64,000 nucleotides of DNA from Streptomyces aureoverticillatus (lineage in GTDB: Bacteria; Actinomycetota; Actinomycetes; Streptomycetales; Streptomycetaceae). The notes beneath the pieces are model-generated. The model did not search any database and was not told the DNA's origin. It saw nothing but the letters and a program-made list of their open reading frames with translations. The stretch covers positions 62,001-126,000 of the forward strand of contig NZ_BMSY01000008.1 of NCBI RefSeq assembly GCF_014649395.1, read 5' to 3'. This document shows positions 15,846-24,315 of this stretch, piece by piece. The translations under genes were made by a program, and so were the position numbers. Each line of letters starts with the position of its first letter. Positions within the stretch are counted from its first letter, which is position 1.

Positions 15846-17702
15846 CTACAACCGGCTCAGCGACGCCGCCGCGAACAGCAGCACGTCCCGGATCGCCTCG
15901 CGGTCCCCCATCTGGCCGGCGGCCGCCTCCTCGGGGGCCACATGCCCCGCCGCCAGGCGGCAGAACTCCACGCCGTCCAGGGCGATGTGCGCCACCTCGC
16001 ACTCGGCGGACCCGCTCGCCCCGGGCGAGTCCAGCGGAATGAACCACTCGCCGCCCCCGACCCCCTCGACCTCGAGCCGCAGGCTCCGACCCGGCGCCCC
16101 CGCCGCCACCAGCTCCCGCGACGGCGCCGCCCGCCCCGCCCGCCGCCGCTCGGCCAGCGTCGCCGGCAGCATCCGCGCCGCCAGGTCGATCATGTGGTGC
16201 AGATGGCGCGGCGAGGGCGGCTCGTACGGATAGTCCACGGCGTCGGCGATGTCCTCGGCGTGGATCCAGCACTCGAAGGCCCGCTCCACCATGGAGTCCC
16301 GCAGGGGCAGTTCGACGCTGCGGCCGCCCTCCTCGCCGGGAGGCGCCCCGGCCACCCCGTACTCCACGGCGAGCCGTCCCGAGCCGCCGCCCGCGAACGA
16401 CACGGTCCGGATCAGCTCGTGCGTCTGGTCGCGCCAGGGGCCGCGTACGGCGCGGGTGGGCGGGACGTGCGAGGCACGCCAGTACGCCTCCGTGCGCCGG
16501 GTCGGGTCGGGGACCCGCGGCGCCTCCGGGCCCAGCGGGTCCTCCAGGCCGAGCGCCGTCCCGACCAGGCCGTCGACGGCCAGCAGATGCGCGATCACCC
16601 CGGCGACCGTCGTCTTGCGGCTCACAGGACCGTCGTCCTCGAACCACCGCAGCCGTACGGGGGCGTGCCACTCGGCGTCCCCGATGTCCTGGAGCAGCGC
16701 GTCGAGCCGCGCGGTCTCGGCGTCGTACGGAGCGGCCCACTCGGGCAGCGGGATGCGGGGCGGGCGCCGGCCGAGACAGCTCTCCAGGACGCGGGTGCGC
16801 AGCCCCGGGTCGAGGTCGAGGCTCTCCGCGGGGTGCAGCAGCCCGACCGCGTCGCGCAGCCGCAGCGCCTCCTCGGCGCACGGCCCGCACGTCCCCAGAT
16901 GCTCCTCGACGGCGACGGACTCCCGCGCCGAACAGGCAGCGAGCGCCCACGCCCCGAGCAACGACTTCAACACCCGATGATCAAGCTCCCCACCCCCCGA
17001 CAGGTCCTCACCACTCCCGGCCCCCGCAGACCCGGGCAGCACCCCCGGCCCCGTGCCGCCCACGGCCTCCGAGGAGGCGGCCCCTCTCGGACCGGGATCC
17101 GTGCCCGACCCCCACGCAGCCTCCGCGCCCGGCTCCGCCCCGTCCCCCGAGGCGCCGCCCCCGCCCGCCCCGGCTCGTGAGCCCACACCCGAGCCCGCGT
17201 CCGAGCCCGCCCCGGCTCCCGAGCCCGCGTCTGATCCGCATCCCGAGCCCGAGTCCGTGTCCGAGCCCTCGCCCGCCCCGGGCACCGGTCCCGGGTGCGG
17301 CGAAGCACCCACTCCGGCGTCGGCGCAGCCACCTGCGTCGGGTGCGTCCCCTGCGTCGGGCGCACCGCCCGCTTGGGGTGCGCCCCCTGCGTCGCGCGCA
17401 CCACCCGCTTGGGGTGCGCCCCCTGCGTCGCGCGCACCTCCCGGGTCACCCGCGCCCCCGGCATCGGCCGCCCCTCGCTCCTCCGCCCCCGGCGAAGGCA
17501 CCCCAGGCAACGACACCTCCGGCAACGGCCCCCCGCCGTCCTCCACCGACACCCGCGGCGCGGGTATCCGCGGCGCCGCACCTCCGCCGGGGAGGGCCCC
17601 GGACCCGGACCCAAACCCGTCGGGCCCCCGGCCCGGACCGTCACCCTGAGGCCCACGGCCAGTCTCGTCGTCGTACGGATCCGGCTGGTCCGGGCTGTTC
17701 AC
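15846..17702 (-). CDS. Anti-sigma factor zinc-finger protein fused to mycothiol-dependent isomerase-like (MDMPI) domain
   Basis: 618 residues. The N-terminal about 235 residues are low complexity (Gly/Pro/Asp/Ala, with repeated DAGGAPQAGGA units). A zf-HC2/ZAS-type motif H-x3-C-x2-C (HLGTCGPC) is at about 267-274, the hallmark of zinc-binding anti-sigma factors. Residues about 320-440 and 470-610 match the N- and C-terminal domains of the mycothiol maleylpyruvate isomerase/DinB-like family. GTG 17702 overlaps the sigma factor stop, so sigma and anti-sigma are translationally coupled. Probably binds the ECF sigma and may sense thiol or zinc state through the MDMPI part (inference). Confidence 0.85.
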   Translation of the reverse strand: MNSPDQPDPYDDETGRGPQGDGPGRGPDGFGSGSGALPGGGAAPRIPAPRVSVEDGGGPLPEVSLPGVPSPGAEERGAADAGGAGDPGGARDAGGAPQAGGARDAGGAPQAGGAPDAGDAPDAGGCADAGVGASPHPGPVPGAGEGSDTDSGSGCGSDAGSGAGAGSDAGSGVGSRAGAGGGGASGDGAEPGAEAAWGSGTDPGPRGAASSEAVGGTGPGVLPGSAGAGSGEDLSGGGELDHRVLKSLLGAWALAACSARESVAVEEHLGTCGPCAEEALRLRDAVGLLHPAESLDLDPGLRTRVLESCLGRRPPRIPLPEWAAPYDAETARLDALLQDIGDAEWHAPVRLRWFEDDGPVSRKTTVAGVIAHLLAVDGLVGTALGLEDPLGPEAPRVPDPTRRTEAYWRASHVPPTRAVRGPWRDQTHELIRTVSFAGGGSGRLAVEYGVAGAPPGEEGGRSVELPLRDSMVERAFECWIHAEDIADAVDYPYEPPSPRHLHHMIDLAARMLPATLAERRRAGRAAPSRELVAAGAPGRSLRLEVEGVGGGEWFIPLDSPGASGSAECEVAHIALDGVEFCRLAAGHVAPEEAAAGQMGDREAIRDVLLFAAASLSRL

Positions 17703-18295
17703 AGTGCTCTCCCGTAGCCGTGGGCGCCGGTGTCCGTGGGCTCTTCGCCGGACGGGGCGGTGTCGTGGGCGGTGGCGAGCAGTTGCAGGCCCAGGCGGAG
17801 GCGGCGGCGGGCCTCGTCCTCGGTGACGCCGAGGTCGGCGGCGGTCTGGCGATAGTCGCGGCGCTGGAAATAGGCCAGCTCGAGGGCGGCGCGCAGCGGG
17901 GCGGGCATGGCCGTGACGATGTAGTCCGCGCGGGCGGCGGCGGAGGCGCGGCTGACCTTGCGCTCCAGGTCCTCCGTGGTGCCCTCGCCGCCCCGGGCCA
18001 ACGCCGCGGACTCGGTCTGCCGCAGCCGCCGCACCGCCTGCTGGTGCGCCAGCATGGCGATCCAGGAGCGCAGCGGGCCGTGCTTGGGGTCGTACGCCTC
18101 GGGGTTCTCCCAGACGTGTGTGAAGACCTCGCGCGTGATGCGGTCGGCCGCCGCCACGTCCCCGAGGACGCGATACGCGAGGCCGTGCACCAGCGAGGCG
18201 AAGTGGTCGTACAGCTCGCCCAGGGCGGCTGCCTCCCCGTGCGCCAGGCGCTGCTGCATGCGGCGGTCCCAGCGACGCGGCGCGTCCTTCGGCAT
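17699..18295 (-). CDS. ECF-family RNA polymerase sigma factor
   Basis: 198 residues. Region 2 (ALGELYDHFASLVHGLAYRVLGD...VFTHVWENPEAYDP, SWIAMLAHQQAVRRLR) and region 4 (MPAPLRAALELAYFQRRDYRQTAADLGVTEDEARRRLRLGL) are both present. It lacks sigma-70 regions 1 and 3, as expected for ECF sigmas. The cognate anti-sigma gene follows with a four-base overlap. The upstream region contains eight tandem copies of a 7-bp unit starting 48 bp before the ATG. Target promoters unknown; typically such pairs autoregulate. Confidence 0.92.
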   Translation of the reverse strand: MPKDAPRRWDRRMQQRLAHGEAAALGELYDHFASLVHGLAYRVLGDVAAADRITREVFTHVWENPEAYDPKHGPLRSWIAMLAHQQAVRRLRQTESAALARGGEGTTEDLERKVSRASAAARADYIVTAMPAPLRAALELAYFQRRDYRQTAADLGVTEDEARRRLRLGLQLLATAHDTAPSGEEPTDTGAHGYGRAL

Positions 18296-18676
18296 GCGGC
18301 CCCCTCGATCGCTCGCCGTACTCAGTACTTCAGGACTCGGAACTCAGGACTCAGGACTCAGGACTCAGGACTCAGGACTCAGGACTCAGGACTCAGGACT
18401 CAGAGCCTGTCTTGGGCCAGGCTTTCACTCTCCCCCTGCTTCGAATGTAGTCGGCGCCACTGACACCGCACCGCTGTTTCCCCGCGCTTTCCCGTTCTTG
18501 CGGCAAAGCGGACCCGGGCCGGGCCGCGGGTGATATTGAACCCGTGCCGCTCGCGTACCCTCGAAGCCCGCCTCAGAGGCGCTTGGGGCCCTGGTGTTTC
18601 ATGGAACCGCTGTGGGGCAGCCGCGAAAGAGGAACCGAAGGAGCTGCTTCCGGATCAGCGGACGAGGGGCTGGCGC
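18296..18676. other. Divergent intergenic region with 7-bp tandem array
   Basis: Lies between the ECF sigma gene (- strand) and the STAS gene (+ strand). The sigma-proximal half is occupied by the CTCAGGA array at 18343-18404. The remainder is ordinary GC-rich sequence; promoters for both genes are expected but none stands out. The STAS reading frame is open back to GTG 18530, so part of this stretch could be coding if an earlier start is used. Confidence 0.4.
18343..18404. repeat. 7-bp tandem repeat array (CTCAGGA)n
   Basis: Eight perfect consecutive CTCAGGA units (18343-18398) plus a truncated ninth, with degenerate copies just before (18319-18342). Position 48-109 bp upstream of the ECF sigma start. 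Perfect short tandem repeats are prone to slippage. Confidence 0.9.
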
Positions 18677-19051
18677 GTGGCGTTGAAGGTGGCCGTGGGT
18701 GAGCAGGGCGACTGGGTCGTGCTGCGGGTGTCGGGGGAGATGGACCTCCTGGCGTCACCCGTGCTGCGCCAGCGCGTGCACGACGCCGTCGCCGAGGGCC
18801 GCCGCAGCCTGGTCCTCGACCTGTCCGACGTGTTCTTCTGCGATTCGAGCGGCGTCGGCGTACTGATCACCACCCGCCGTCTGATGCGCTCCTGCCGCGG
18901 CCGGCTGCGGCTGATCCTGCCCGCGCAGGGGGCGGTCGACGGCTCGCACGTGAACCGCGTGCTCGCCGCGCTCGGCGTGCGGCGGCTCTTCGAGGTGTAT
19001 CCGGACGCGGAGTCGGCGGTCGACGACGGCGCCGCACCCCTGACCGCGTAG
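18677..19051 (+). CDS. STAS-domain anti-sigma factor antagonist
   Basis: 124 residues from GTG 18677 (GAGGGG nine bases upstream). A complete STAS fold: LKVAVGEQGDWVVLRVSGEMDL, LVLDLSDVFFCDSSGVGVL with the phosphorylatable DSSG serine, and a C-terminal GVRRLFEVYPD helix. Such proteins bind RsbW/SpoIIAB-like kinases and free a sigma factor when dephosphorylated. The nearest HATPase-type kinase is at 24316, not adjacent. The frame is open upstream to 18530, but the extra 49 residues look non-coding. Confidence 0.85.
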   Translation: MALKVAVGEQGDWVVLRVSGEMDLLASPVLRQRVHDAVAEGRRSLVLDLSDVFFCDSSGVGVLITTRRLMRSCRGRLRLILPAQGAVDGSHVNRVLAALGVRRLFEVYPDAESAVDDGAAPLTA

Positions 19052-19401
19052 GCGATATCCAGCTCGCCCGACCGCGTACGCCACCCCGTTCGCCCGACCG
19101 CGCAGCCACACCGCCTCCCCTCGCCGGACAAGCGGAACCCCGCACCCCGGACAAGATCAGGATGCTGATACAACCTTCCCGAGCGGATGCCGGCGTCGGC
19201 GTGCCCGCCGGGTCCGGAGTGCCTCCATGACACACCTTTGTCGCGGAATTTCCGCGGTATTGGCACGGGCGTAGCTTTTCCGCCTCCTGGCGGCCGACGG
19301 CGTCGTACGCTCCTGGACAGATACCTGTAGGGCGGCTCGCCCGGCCCCGGCCGCGGCGGACCGACCCCCAACCGCATGAGAAGTGAGGCGGCCCGAAGAC
19401 C

Positions 19402-19899
19402 ATGGACAGTGCCGAGTACGAACGCAGGATCGCGGCCCGTTTCGCCACCTTCGACCAGGACGGCAACGGCTACATCTCCCGTGAGGACTTCAGCACGGCG
19501 GCCCAGGCGCTGCTCGCGGAGTTCGGGGTGCCCGCACGGTCCGAGAAGGGCCAGGCCCTGTACATCGGGGCCGAGGCGTTCTGGCAGGGCATGGCCGGCA
19601 TCGCCGATCGCGACGGGGACCAGCGCATCACCAAGGACGAGTTCGTCGGCGGCGCCGTGAAGCGGCTGCGCGACAACCCCGCCCGGTTCGCGGAGATCGC
19701 CCGGCCGTTCCTGCACGCGCTGATCGCCCTGGCGGACGGCGACGGGGACGCCTCGGTCAGCGCCGACGAGGTGCAGCGGGTGCTCCGCGTCCTCGGCGTG
19801 CAGCCGGACGTCGCCGAGCAGGCCGCCGCGACCCTCGGCCCGGCCACCGAGGACCAGGTCGTCTCCGCCTTCGCGTCGTACTTCACGGTGCCCGAGTAG
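19402..19899 (+). CDS. EF-hand calcium-binding protein (calerythrin-like)
   Basis: 165 residues. Three clear EF-hand loops: DQDGNGYISREDF (about 18-30), DRDGDQRITKDEF (about 73-85) and a final DGDGDASVSADEV (about 110-122). The spacing leaves room for a fourth, degenerate hand between the first and second loops, as in calerythrin-type four-hand proteins. No signal peptide, so a cytoplasmic calcium sensor or buffer. Streptomycetes have several such Cab proteins linked to development (family knowledge). Preceded by GAGGCGG. Convergent with the CoA ligase gene. Confidence 0.9.
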   Translation: MDSAEYERRIAARFATFDQDGNGYISREDFSTAAQALLAEFGVPARSEKGQALYIGAEAFWQGMAGIADRDGDQRITKDEFVGGAVKRLRDNPARFAEIARPFLHALIALADGDGDASVSADEVQRVLRVLGVQPDVAEQAAATLGPATEDQVVSAFASYFTVPE

Positions 19900-19952
19900 G
19901 GACGGGCGCCCCGGCACCACACCCGCGTCCCGGGCGCCGGGCTCCGCACGGC

Positions 19953-21506
19953 TCACGCCGAAAAGCGTTCCCGCAGCTTGTACTTGAGCACCTTCCTCAA
20001 CGTCTCGTTGCGGGGCAGCGCCGTCACCAGTTCCAGCTGTTCCGGGAGCTTGTGCACGGACAGACCCGCGTCGCGCAGGTACGCCGACGCCTCCGGAAGC
20101 GTCAACCCGGGCGCTCCGGGGGCGCCTTCCACGACCGCGCACACCCGCTCGCCGCGCTCCGGGTCGGGCAGGCCGATCACCGCCACGTCGGCGACCGCCG
20201 GGTGGGTGTGCAGCAGGTCCTCGATCTCCTTGGCGGAGATGTTCTCGCCCTTGCGGATGATGATGTCCTTGGCCCGGCCGGTCAGGACCAGGTGGCCGCT
20301 CTCGCGCAGGTGCCCGAGGTCGCCGGTGACCAGGAAGCCGTCCGCGTCGAACGCGGCCCGGGTGGCCGCCGCGTCCAAGTAGCCCCGGCAGACGGCCTCG
20401 CCGCGCAGCCGCACCTCGCCGTCCGTGCCGGTGGGCAGCTCCTTGCCGTCGGCGTCGGTGACGCGGATCTCCATGCCGGCGGGCGGGCGGCCCTCGGTGG
20501 TGGCCAGGTTCTCGGGGGTGTCGTCGGGGTCGCCCATCGTGATCATCGGGACCTCGGTCATGCCGTACCCGTGGGTGAGTTGGCACCCCATCTCGCGTAC
20601 GACGGTGTGGTAGATCTCCGGCGGCTTGGGGGCGCCGCCGCCCGCGAGCAGGCGGAGGGTGGGGATCAGCTTCCGGTCGGGACGCTTGCGCTGCTCGGTC
20701 AGGAACATCGAGTAGAACGCCGTCGAGCCGCCCGCGACGGTCACGCCGTGGCGCCGGTAGCCGTCCAGCGCTTCGGGCAGCGCGAAGTGCTCGAACATCA
20801 CGGCCGGGAAGCCGTAGAGCAGCAGCATGACGGTGTAGTCGGGCCCGGCGATGTGCGCGAAGGGGAACGCCATCGAGCCCACGTCGTCCGGCGTCAGGCG
20901 CAGCGCGTGCGCCAGGCAGGCGCCGCCGGCGATCAGGGAGCGGTCGGTGTGCAGCACGCCCTTGGGGTCGGACGTGGTGCCGGACGTCCAGTAGATCCAG
21001 CGCACCGCGCGGCCGTCGGCCGGCGGCGGGGGCAGGACGCCGGGGTCGGCCTCCGGCAGCTCGTCGTACGCGGTGAACACGCCGCGCGCACCGAGCCGCG
21101 CGGCCATCTCCGCGTGGTCGAAGCCCCGCCAGACGCCCGGCACCGCGAAGAACTCGGCCTTCGACTCCCGCAGCGCGAAGCCGACTTCGCGGTCGCGGTA
21201 GAACGGGATCACCGGCGACTGGACGGCCCCGAGGCGGGCGAGCGCGAAGGACAGGACGGCCGTCTCGACGCGGGTGGGAAGCTGCCACGCGACGACCGTG
21301 CCGGGGCGCACCCCCATCCCGTACAGCCCCGCCGCCACCCGCTCGCAGCGCTCCCGCAGCCCACCGAAGGTGAGGGTGCGGTCGTCGGCGGGGTCTGCGG
21401 CGGCCTGGATCAGGGCCGGGGTGTCCGGGGTGAGGGCGGCGCGGCGCTCGATGAGCTCCCAGAGCGTCCCGCAGGCGCTCAGGGCGTGGGCGGTGTCGTC
21501 GTGCAC
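19953..21506 (-). CDS. AMP-forming acyl-CoA ligase (cyclohexanecarboxylate-CoA ligase-like)
   Basis: 517 residues, class I adenylate-forming fold. P-loop WTSGTTSDPKGVLHT at about 170-184, HGYGMTEVPM adenine-binding motif, LVTGDLGHL hinge region and C-terminal catalytic lysine region RNETLRKVLKY. It would activate a carboxylic acid to its CoA thioester via an acyl-AMP. GTG 21506 has a GAGGGGG ribosome site. A 19-bp palindrome TTCTGACGGACAGTCAGAA lies 41 bp upstream, the same operator found before other catabolic genes here. It is divergent from a pair of acyl-CoA dehydrogenases. Substrate unknown; an alicyclic or aryl-alkyl acid is plausible from context. Confidence 0.88.
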   Translation of the reverse strand: MHDDTAHALSACGTLWELIERRAALTPDTPALIQAAADPADDRTLTFGGLRERCERVAAGLYGMGVRPGTVVAWQLPTRVETAVLSFALARLGAVQSPVIPFYRDREVGFALRESKAEFFAVPGVWRGFDHAEMAARLGARGVFTAYDELPEADPGVLPPPPADGRAVRWIYWTSGTTSDPKGVLHTDRSLIAGGACLAHALRLTPDDVGSMAFPFAHIAGPDYTVMLLLYGFPAVMFEHFALPEALDGYRRHGVTVAGGSTAFYSMFLTEQRKRPDRKLIPTLRLLAGGGAPKPPEIYHTVVREMGCQLTHGYGMTEVPMITMGDPDDTPENLATTEGRPPAGMEIRVTDADGKELPTGTDGEVRLRGEAVCRGYLDAAATRAAFDADGFLVTGDLGHLRESGHLVLTGRAKDIIIRKGENISAKEIEDLLHTHPAVADVAVIGLPDPERGERVCAVVEGAPGAPGLTLPEASAYLRDAGLSVHKLPEQLELVTALPRNETLRKVLKYKLRERFSA

Positions 21507-21546
21507 TGCGGCCCCCTCGTATCCACTCGCATCTGCCGAGCACGGT

Positions 21547-21565
21547 TTCTGACGGACAGTCAGAA
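21547..21565. promoter_or_regulatory. Catabolic operator candidate, site 1
   Basis: TTCTGACGGACAGTCAGAA; 7-bp perfect arms with 5-bp spacer; core CTGACGGACAGTCAG at 21549-21563. Upstream of the CoA ligase (21506) and facing the divergent acyl-CoA dehydrogenase pair. Confidence 0.75.
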
Positions 21566-21624
21566 TGTGCGGAGAGCGTAGAGCTCCACTCCTTGTCGGT
21601 CCAGAGGCGCGGGGCTAGCCTGCG

Positions 21625-21643
21625 TTCTGACGACCCATCAGAA
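21625..21643. promoter_or_regulatory. Catabolic operator candidate, site 2
   Basis: TTCTGACGACCCATCAGAA, core at 21627-21641, 13 bp before the ATG of the acyl-CoA dehydrogenase at 21656. Shares flanking TT/AA with site 1. Confidence 0.7.
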
Positions 21644-21655
21644 ATGGGGCTCTTG

Positions 21656-22798
21656 ATGGACCTGACGTACACCGAGGAGGAGGAAGCCTTCCGGGAGGGG
21701 CTGCGGGCCTGGCTCGCCGACGTGCTGCCGAAGCTGCCGGCCAAGCCCGCGCCCGACGACTGGCCGGGGCGGCGGGCGTACGACACCGCGTGGCAGCGGA
21801 CGCTGTACGACGCGGGATACGGCGAGGTGCACTGGGACGCGTCCCCGACCCGGCGGCTGATCTTCCTGGAGGAGACGGAGAAGGCGGGCGCGCCCTACGT
21901 AGGGGCCAATTTCGTCGGCCTGCTGCACGCCGGTCCCACCATCGCCTCCGAAGGCACCCCCGAGCAGCGGGCCCGCTGGCTGCCGCCCGTGCTGCGCGGC
22001 GACGAGGTGTGGTGCCAGGGCTTCAGCGAACCGGACGCCGGATCCGACCTCGCGGCACTGCGCACGCGCGCGTGGCGCGACGGCGATGACTACGTAGTCA
22101 GCGGTTCGAAGATCTGGACCTCGCACGCCGAGGTCGCCGACTGGTGCGAACTCCTCGTACGGACGACACCCGTGAGCGAGGACGCGCCCAAGCACCGGGG
22201 CATCACCTGGCTCGCGATGCCCATGGACGCGGCCGGGATCACGGTGCGCCCGCTGCGTACGCTCGCGGGCTCGGCGGAGTTCGCCGAGGTGTTCCTCGAC
22301 GAGGTGCGGGTGCCGGTCGGCAACCGGGTGGGCGACGAGAACGACGGCTGGCGCGTGACCATGGTGACGCTGTCGTTCGAGCGGGGCACGGCCTTCGTGG
22401 GGGAGGTCGTGGCCTGCCGTCGGCTGCTCGGCGAGCTCGCCCGGGAGGCGCGCGCCAATGGGTGCTGGGACGACGCGGTGCTGCGGCGCCGGCTCGGGCG
22501 GCTGAGCGCGGAGTTCGCCGCCCTGTGGCGGCTGACGCAGTGGAACGTCAGCGAGGCCCGGCGCACCGGCGGCGTGCCCGGCACCGGCGGGTCCGTCTTC
22601 AAGCTGCGCTACTCGCACGCCCGCCAGGAGCTGTACGACGCGGCCGCCGAGGTGCTCGGGCCCGGCGCCCTCGACCTGGACCGCGCCTGGACGCTGGAGC
22701 GGCTGTCCTCGCTGTCGTACACCATCGCCGCCGGGACCTCGCAGATCCAGCGGAACATCGTCGCCGAGCGCGTCCTCGGCCTGCCGAAGGGGCGGTGA
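21656..22798 (+). CDS. Acyl-CoA dehydrogenase (larger, FAD-binding-loop type subunit)
   Basis: 380 residues, full acyl-CoA dehydrogenase architecture. N-terminal helices, beta domain with GFSEPDAGSDL and VSGSKIWTSHA, C-terminal helices ending in YTIAAGTSQIQRNIVAERVLGLP. The T-SQIQRNI block contacts FAD/partner in this family. ATG 21656 chosen because the conserved N-terminus (DLTYTEEEEAFREGLRAWL) begins there. The stop overlaps the GTG of a second, shorter dehydrogenase, which suggests a hetero-oligomer like the FadE alpha2-beta2 enzymes of steroid degradation. An operator palindrome sits just upstream. Confidence 0.9.
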   Translation: MDLTYTEEEEAFREGLRAWLADVLPKLPAKPAPDDWPGRRAYDTAWQRTLYDAGYGEVHWDASPTRRLIFLEETEKAGAPYVGANFVGLLHAGPTIASEGTPEQRARWLPPVLRGDEVWCQGFSEPDAGSDLAALRTRAWRDGDDYVVSGSKIWTSHAEVADWCELLVRTTPVSEDAPKHRGITWLAMPMDAAGITVRPLRTLAGSAEFAEVFLDEVRVPVGNRVGDENDGWRVTMVTLSFERGTAFVGEVVACRRLLGELAREARANGCWDDAVLRRRLGRLSAEFAALWRLTQWNVSEARRTGGVPGTGGSVFKLRYSHARQELYDAAAEVLGPGALDLDRAWTLERLSSLSYTIAAGTSQIQRNIVAERVLGLPKGR

Positions 22799-23808
22799 GC
22801 GCGCCGGTGGACTTCCAACTCACCGATGATCAGACGGTGTTGAAGCGGGGCATACGGGATGTTCTGGAAGGGCGGTTCGGGCGGGACGCGCTGCGCGCCG
22901 CGGTCGACGCCGCGGATGCCGCGGATGCCGCGGATGCCGCGGATGCCGCGGGCAGCGTGGACAATGACGCTGCCGTCGACGCCCGCCGAGCACCCCGGCT
23001 CGACCGGGAGCTGTGGCGGGCGCTCGGGGACGCCGGGTTCTTCTCGCTGTGCGTGCCCGAGGGCGCGGGCGGCGTCGGACTGGGGCTGCCCGAGGCCGTG
23101 TTGGCCTTCGAGGAGGCCGGGCGGGTGCTGCTTCCGGGGCCCGCCGTGGCGACGTTCCTCGCGGCCGGGGAGGTCGCGGGCGCGGCCTCCGGGGAGGTGG
23201 TCGTCACCGCCGTCGACGGCGGCCTCGTGCCGTGGCTGGCGGAGGCGGACGTGGTGCGCGGGGACGCGGCGGGGGCGGTGGCCGTACGGTCCGTGGACCC
23301 GCTGACGCCGCTGCACCGCGTACCGGACGGGCCGCAGGCCCCCACCGGCGCCGCGCACGTCTCTCGCGCCACTCATGCCTCTCGCGCCTCTCATGTTTCT
23401 CACGCCTCCCACGCCTCCCTGCTGGTCGCCGCCGAACAGCTCGGCTCCGCCACCCGTACCTGCGAGGCGGCCGTCCAATACGCCCAAGATCGGGAACAGT
23501 TCGGCGGGCCCGTCGGCCGCTTCCAGGCCGTGCAGCACCTGTGCGCCGACATGCTGGTCCGCGCGGAGCTGGCCCGCGTCGCCGTGTACGCCGCCGCCGT
23601 CACCCAGGACCCCCTCGAAGCCGCCGGGGCCAAGCTGCTGGCCGACGACGCCGCCGTACGCAACGCCCGTGACTGTCTGCAAGCACACGGTGGCATGGGG
23701 TTCACCTGGGAGTCCGACGTCCACCTGCACCTGAAACGGGCCTGGGTGCGGGCCGGGCTCGGGCACACGGCGGCCCGGGCGGAGGAGGAACTGGCCGCCG
23801 CGCTGTGA
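22795..23808 (+). CDS. Acyl-CoA dehydrogenase, partner subunit with repeat inserts
   Basis: 337 residues from GTG 22795 (GTGA overlap with the upstream dehydrogenase). Shorter than typical (about 380), with the C-terminal helical domain well preserved (YAQDREQFGGPVGRFQAVQHLCADM and the QAHGGMGFTWE FAD-contact motif) but a reduced middle domain. Two low-complexity inserts are visible: DAADAADAADAADA at about 38-53, encoded by four perfect copies of a 9-bp unit, and a Ser/His/Ala-rich stretch at about 190-208. I infer the non-catalytic or FAD-contributing partner of the preceding dehydrogenase. Confidence 0.85.
   Translation: MSAPVDFQLTDDQTVLKRGIRDVLEGRFGRDALRAAVDAADAADAADAADAAGSVDNDAAVDARRAPRLDRELWRALGDAGFFSLCVPEGAGGVGLGLPEAVLAFEEAGRVLLPGPAVATFLAAGEVAGAASGEVVVTAVDGGLVPWLAEADVVRGDAAGAVAVRSVDPLTPLHRVPDGPQAPTGAAHVSRATHASRASHVSHASHASLLVAAEQLGSATRTCEAAVQYAQDREQFGGPVGRFQAVQHLCADMLVRAELARVAVYAAAVTQDPLEAAGAKLLADDAAVRNARDCLQAHGGMGFTWESDVHLHLKRAWVRAGLGHTAARAEEELAAAL
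22909..22951 (+). repeat. 9-bp coding tandem repeat (GCCGCGGAT)n
   Basis: Four perfect 9-bp units (22909-22944) and a partial fifth, encoding an Asp-Ala-Ala repeat inside the second acyl-CoA dehydrogenase. In frame, so length changes would not break the gene. Confidence 0.85.
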
Positions 23809-24315
23809 TCGACTTGTGCGCCGGGTGAAAGGCGGTAAGGCTTCCCGTGGAAGACGGTGACATCTGCCGCGAAAGCCGGCGATGTCCGTCATGGAAGGCG
23901 GCAGAACTCGCCGTGGACGAACGAAAAGCTACTGAGCGTCGATATCGGGTTGTCGATATCGGGTTGTGTCCTACGCGTGACTCGTCACGACACGGAGTCG
24001 GCGCCCGGCTCCGGTACCTTGTGTGAGATGCGAGTGGTCCTGAGGCCGAGCCATGCCGGTGTTGCCCCCGAGGCGACTCCGTGCCTGGCAGCGCGCTCCT
24101 CTCGCCGCGCAGGCCGAGGCCGAGCGCCCGCCTGTTCGACCCCTTGCGGCGCGCGTCGCACAGTATGCCGCACGCGTACTCCTTCGCGCTGGAATATGCC
24201 CGAAGCGCTTGTTGGGGTGACTGAACGTCAACCATGCTGTCTCTCAAGGGCTTCACGTTCTGTGACCCTGTGGAGTCACGAGGCGATGTGTCCGCCGGTT
24301 CGGATGGTGTGAGCG
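23809..24315. other. Long intergenic region with a 14-bp duplication
   Basis: 507 bp before the ATP-binding regulator; no convincing ORF. Notable elements are two tandem copies of GTCGATATCGGGTT (23938-23965) and an inverted repeat GTGAC/GTCAC around an 8-bp spacer near 24260-24277, 40-55 bp before the downstream start. Less GC-rich than average, consistent with promoter content. Confidence 0.45.
23938..23965. repeat. Tandem duplication of a 14-mer
   Basis: GTCGATATCGGGTT at 23938-23951 repeated exactly at 23952-23965; each copy contains the palindrome GATATC. Confidence 0.7.

Noticed and set aside
17177..18463. Long + strand open frame antisense to the ECF sigma operon
   Set aside because: Includes translation of the 7-bp repeat and antisense of clear sigma/anti-sigma coding sequence; a GC-rich shadow.
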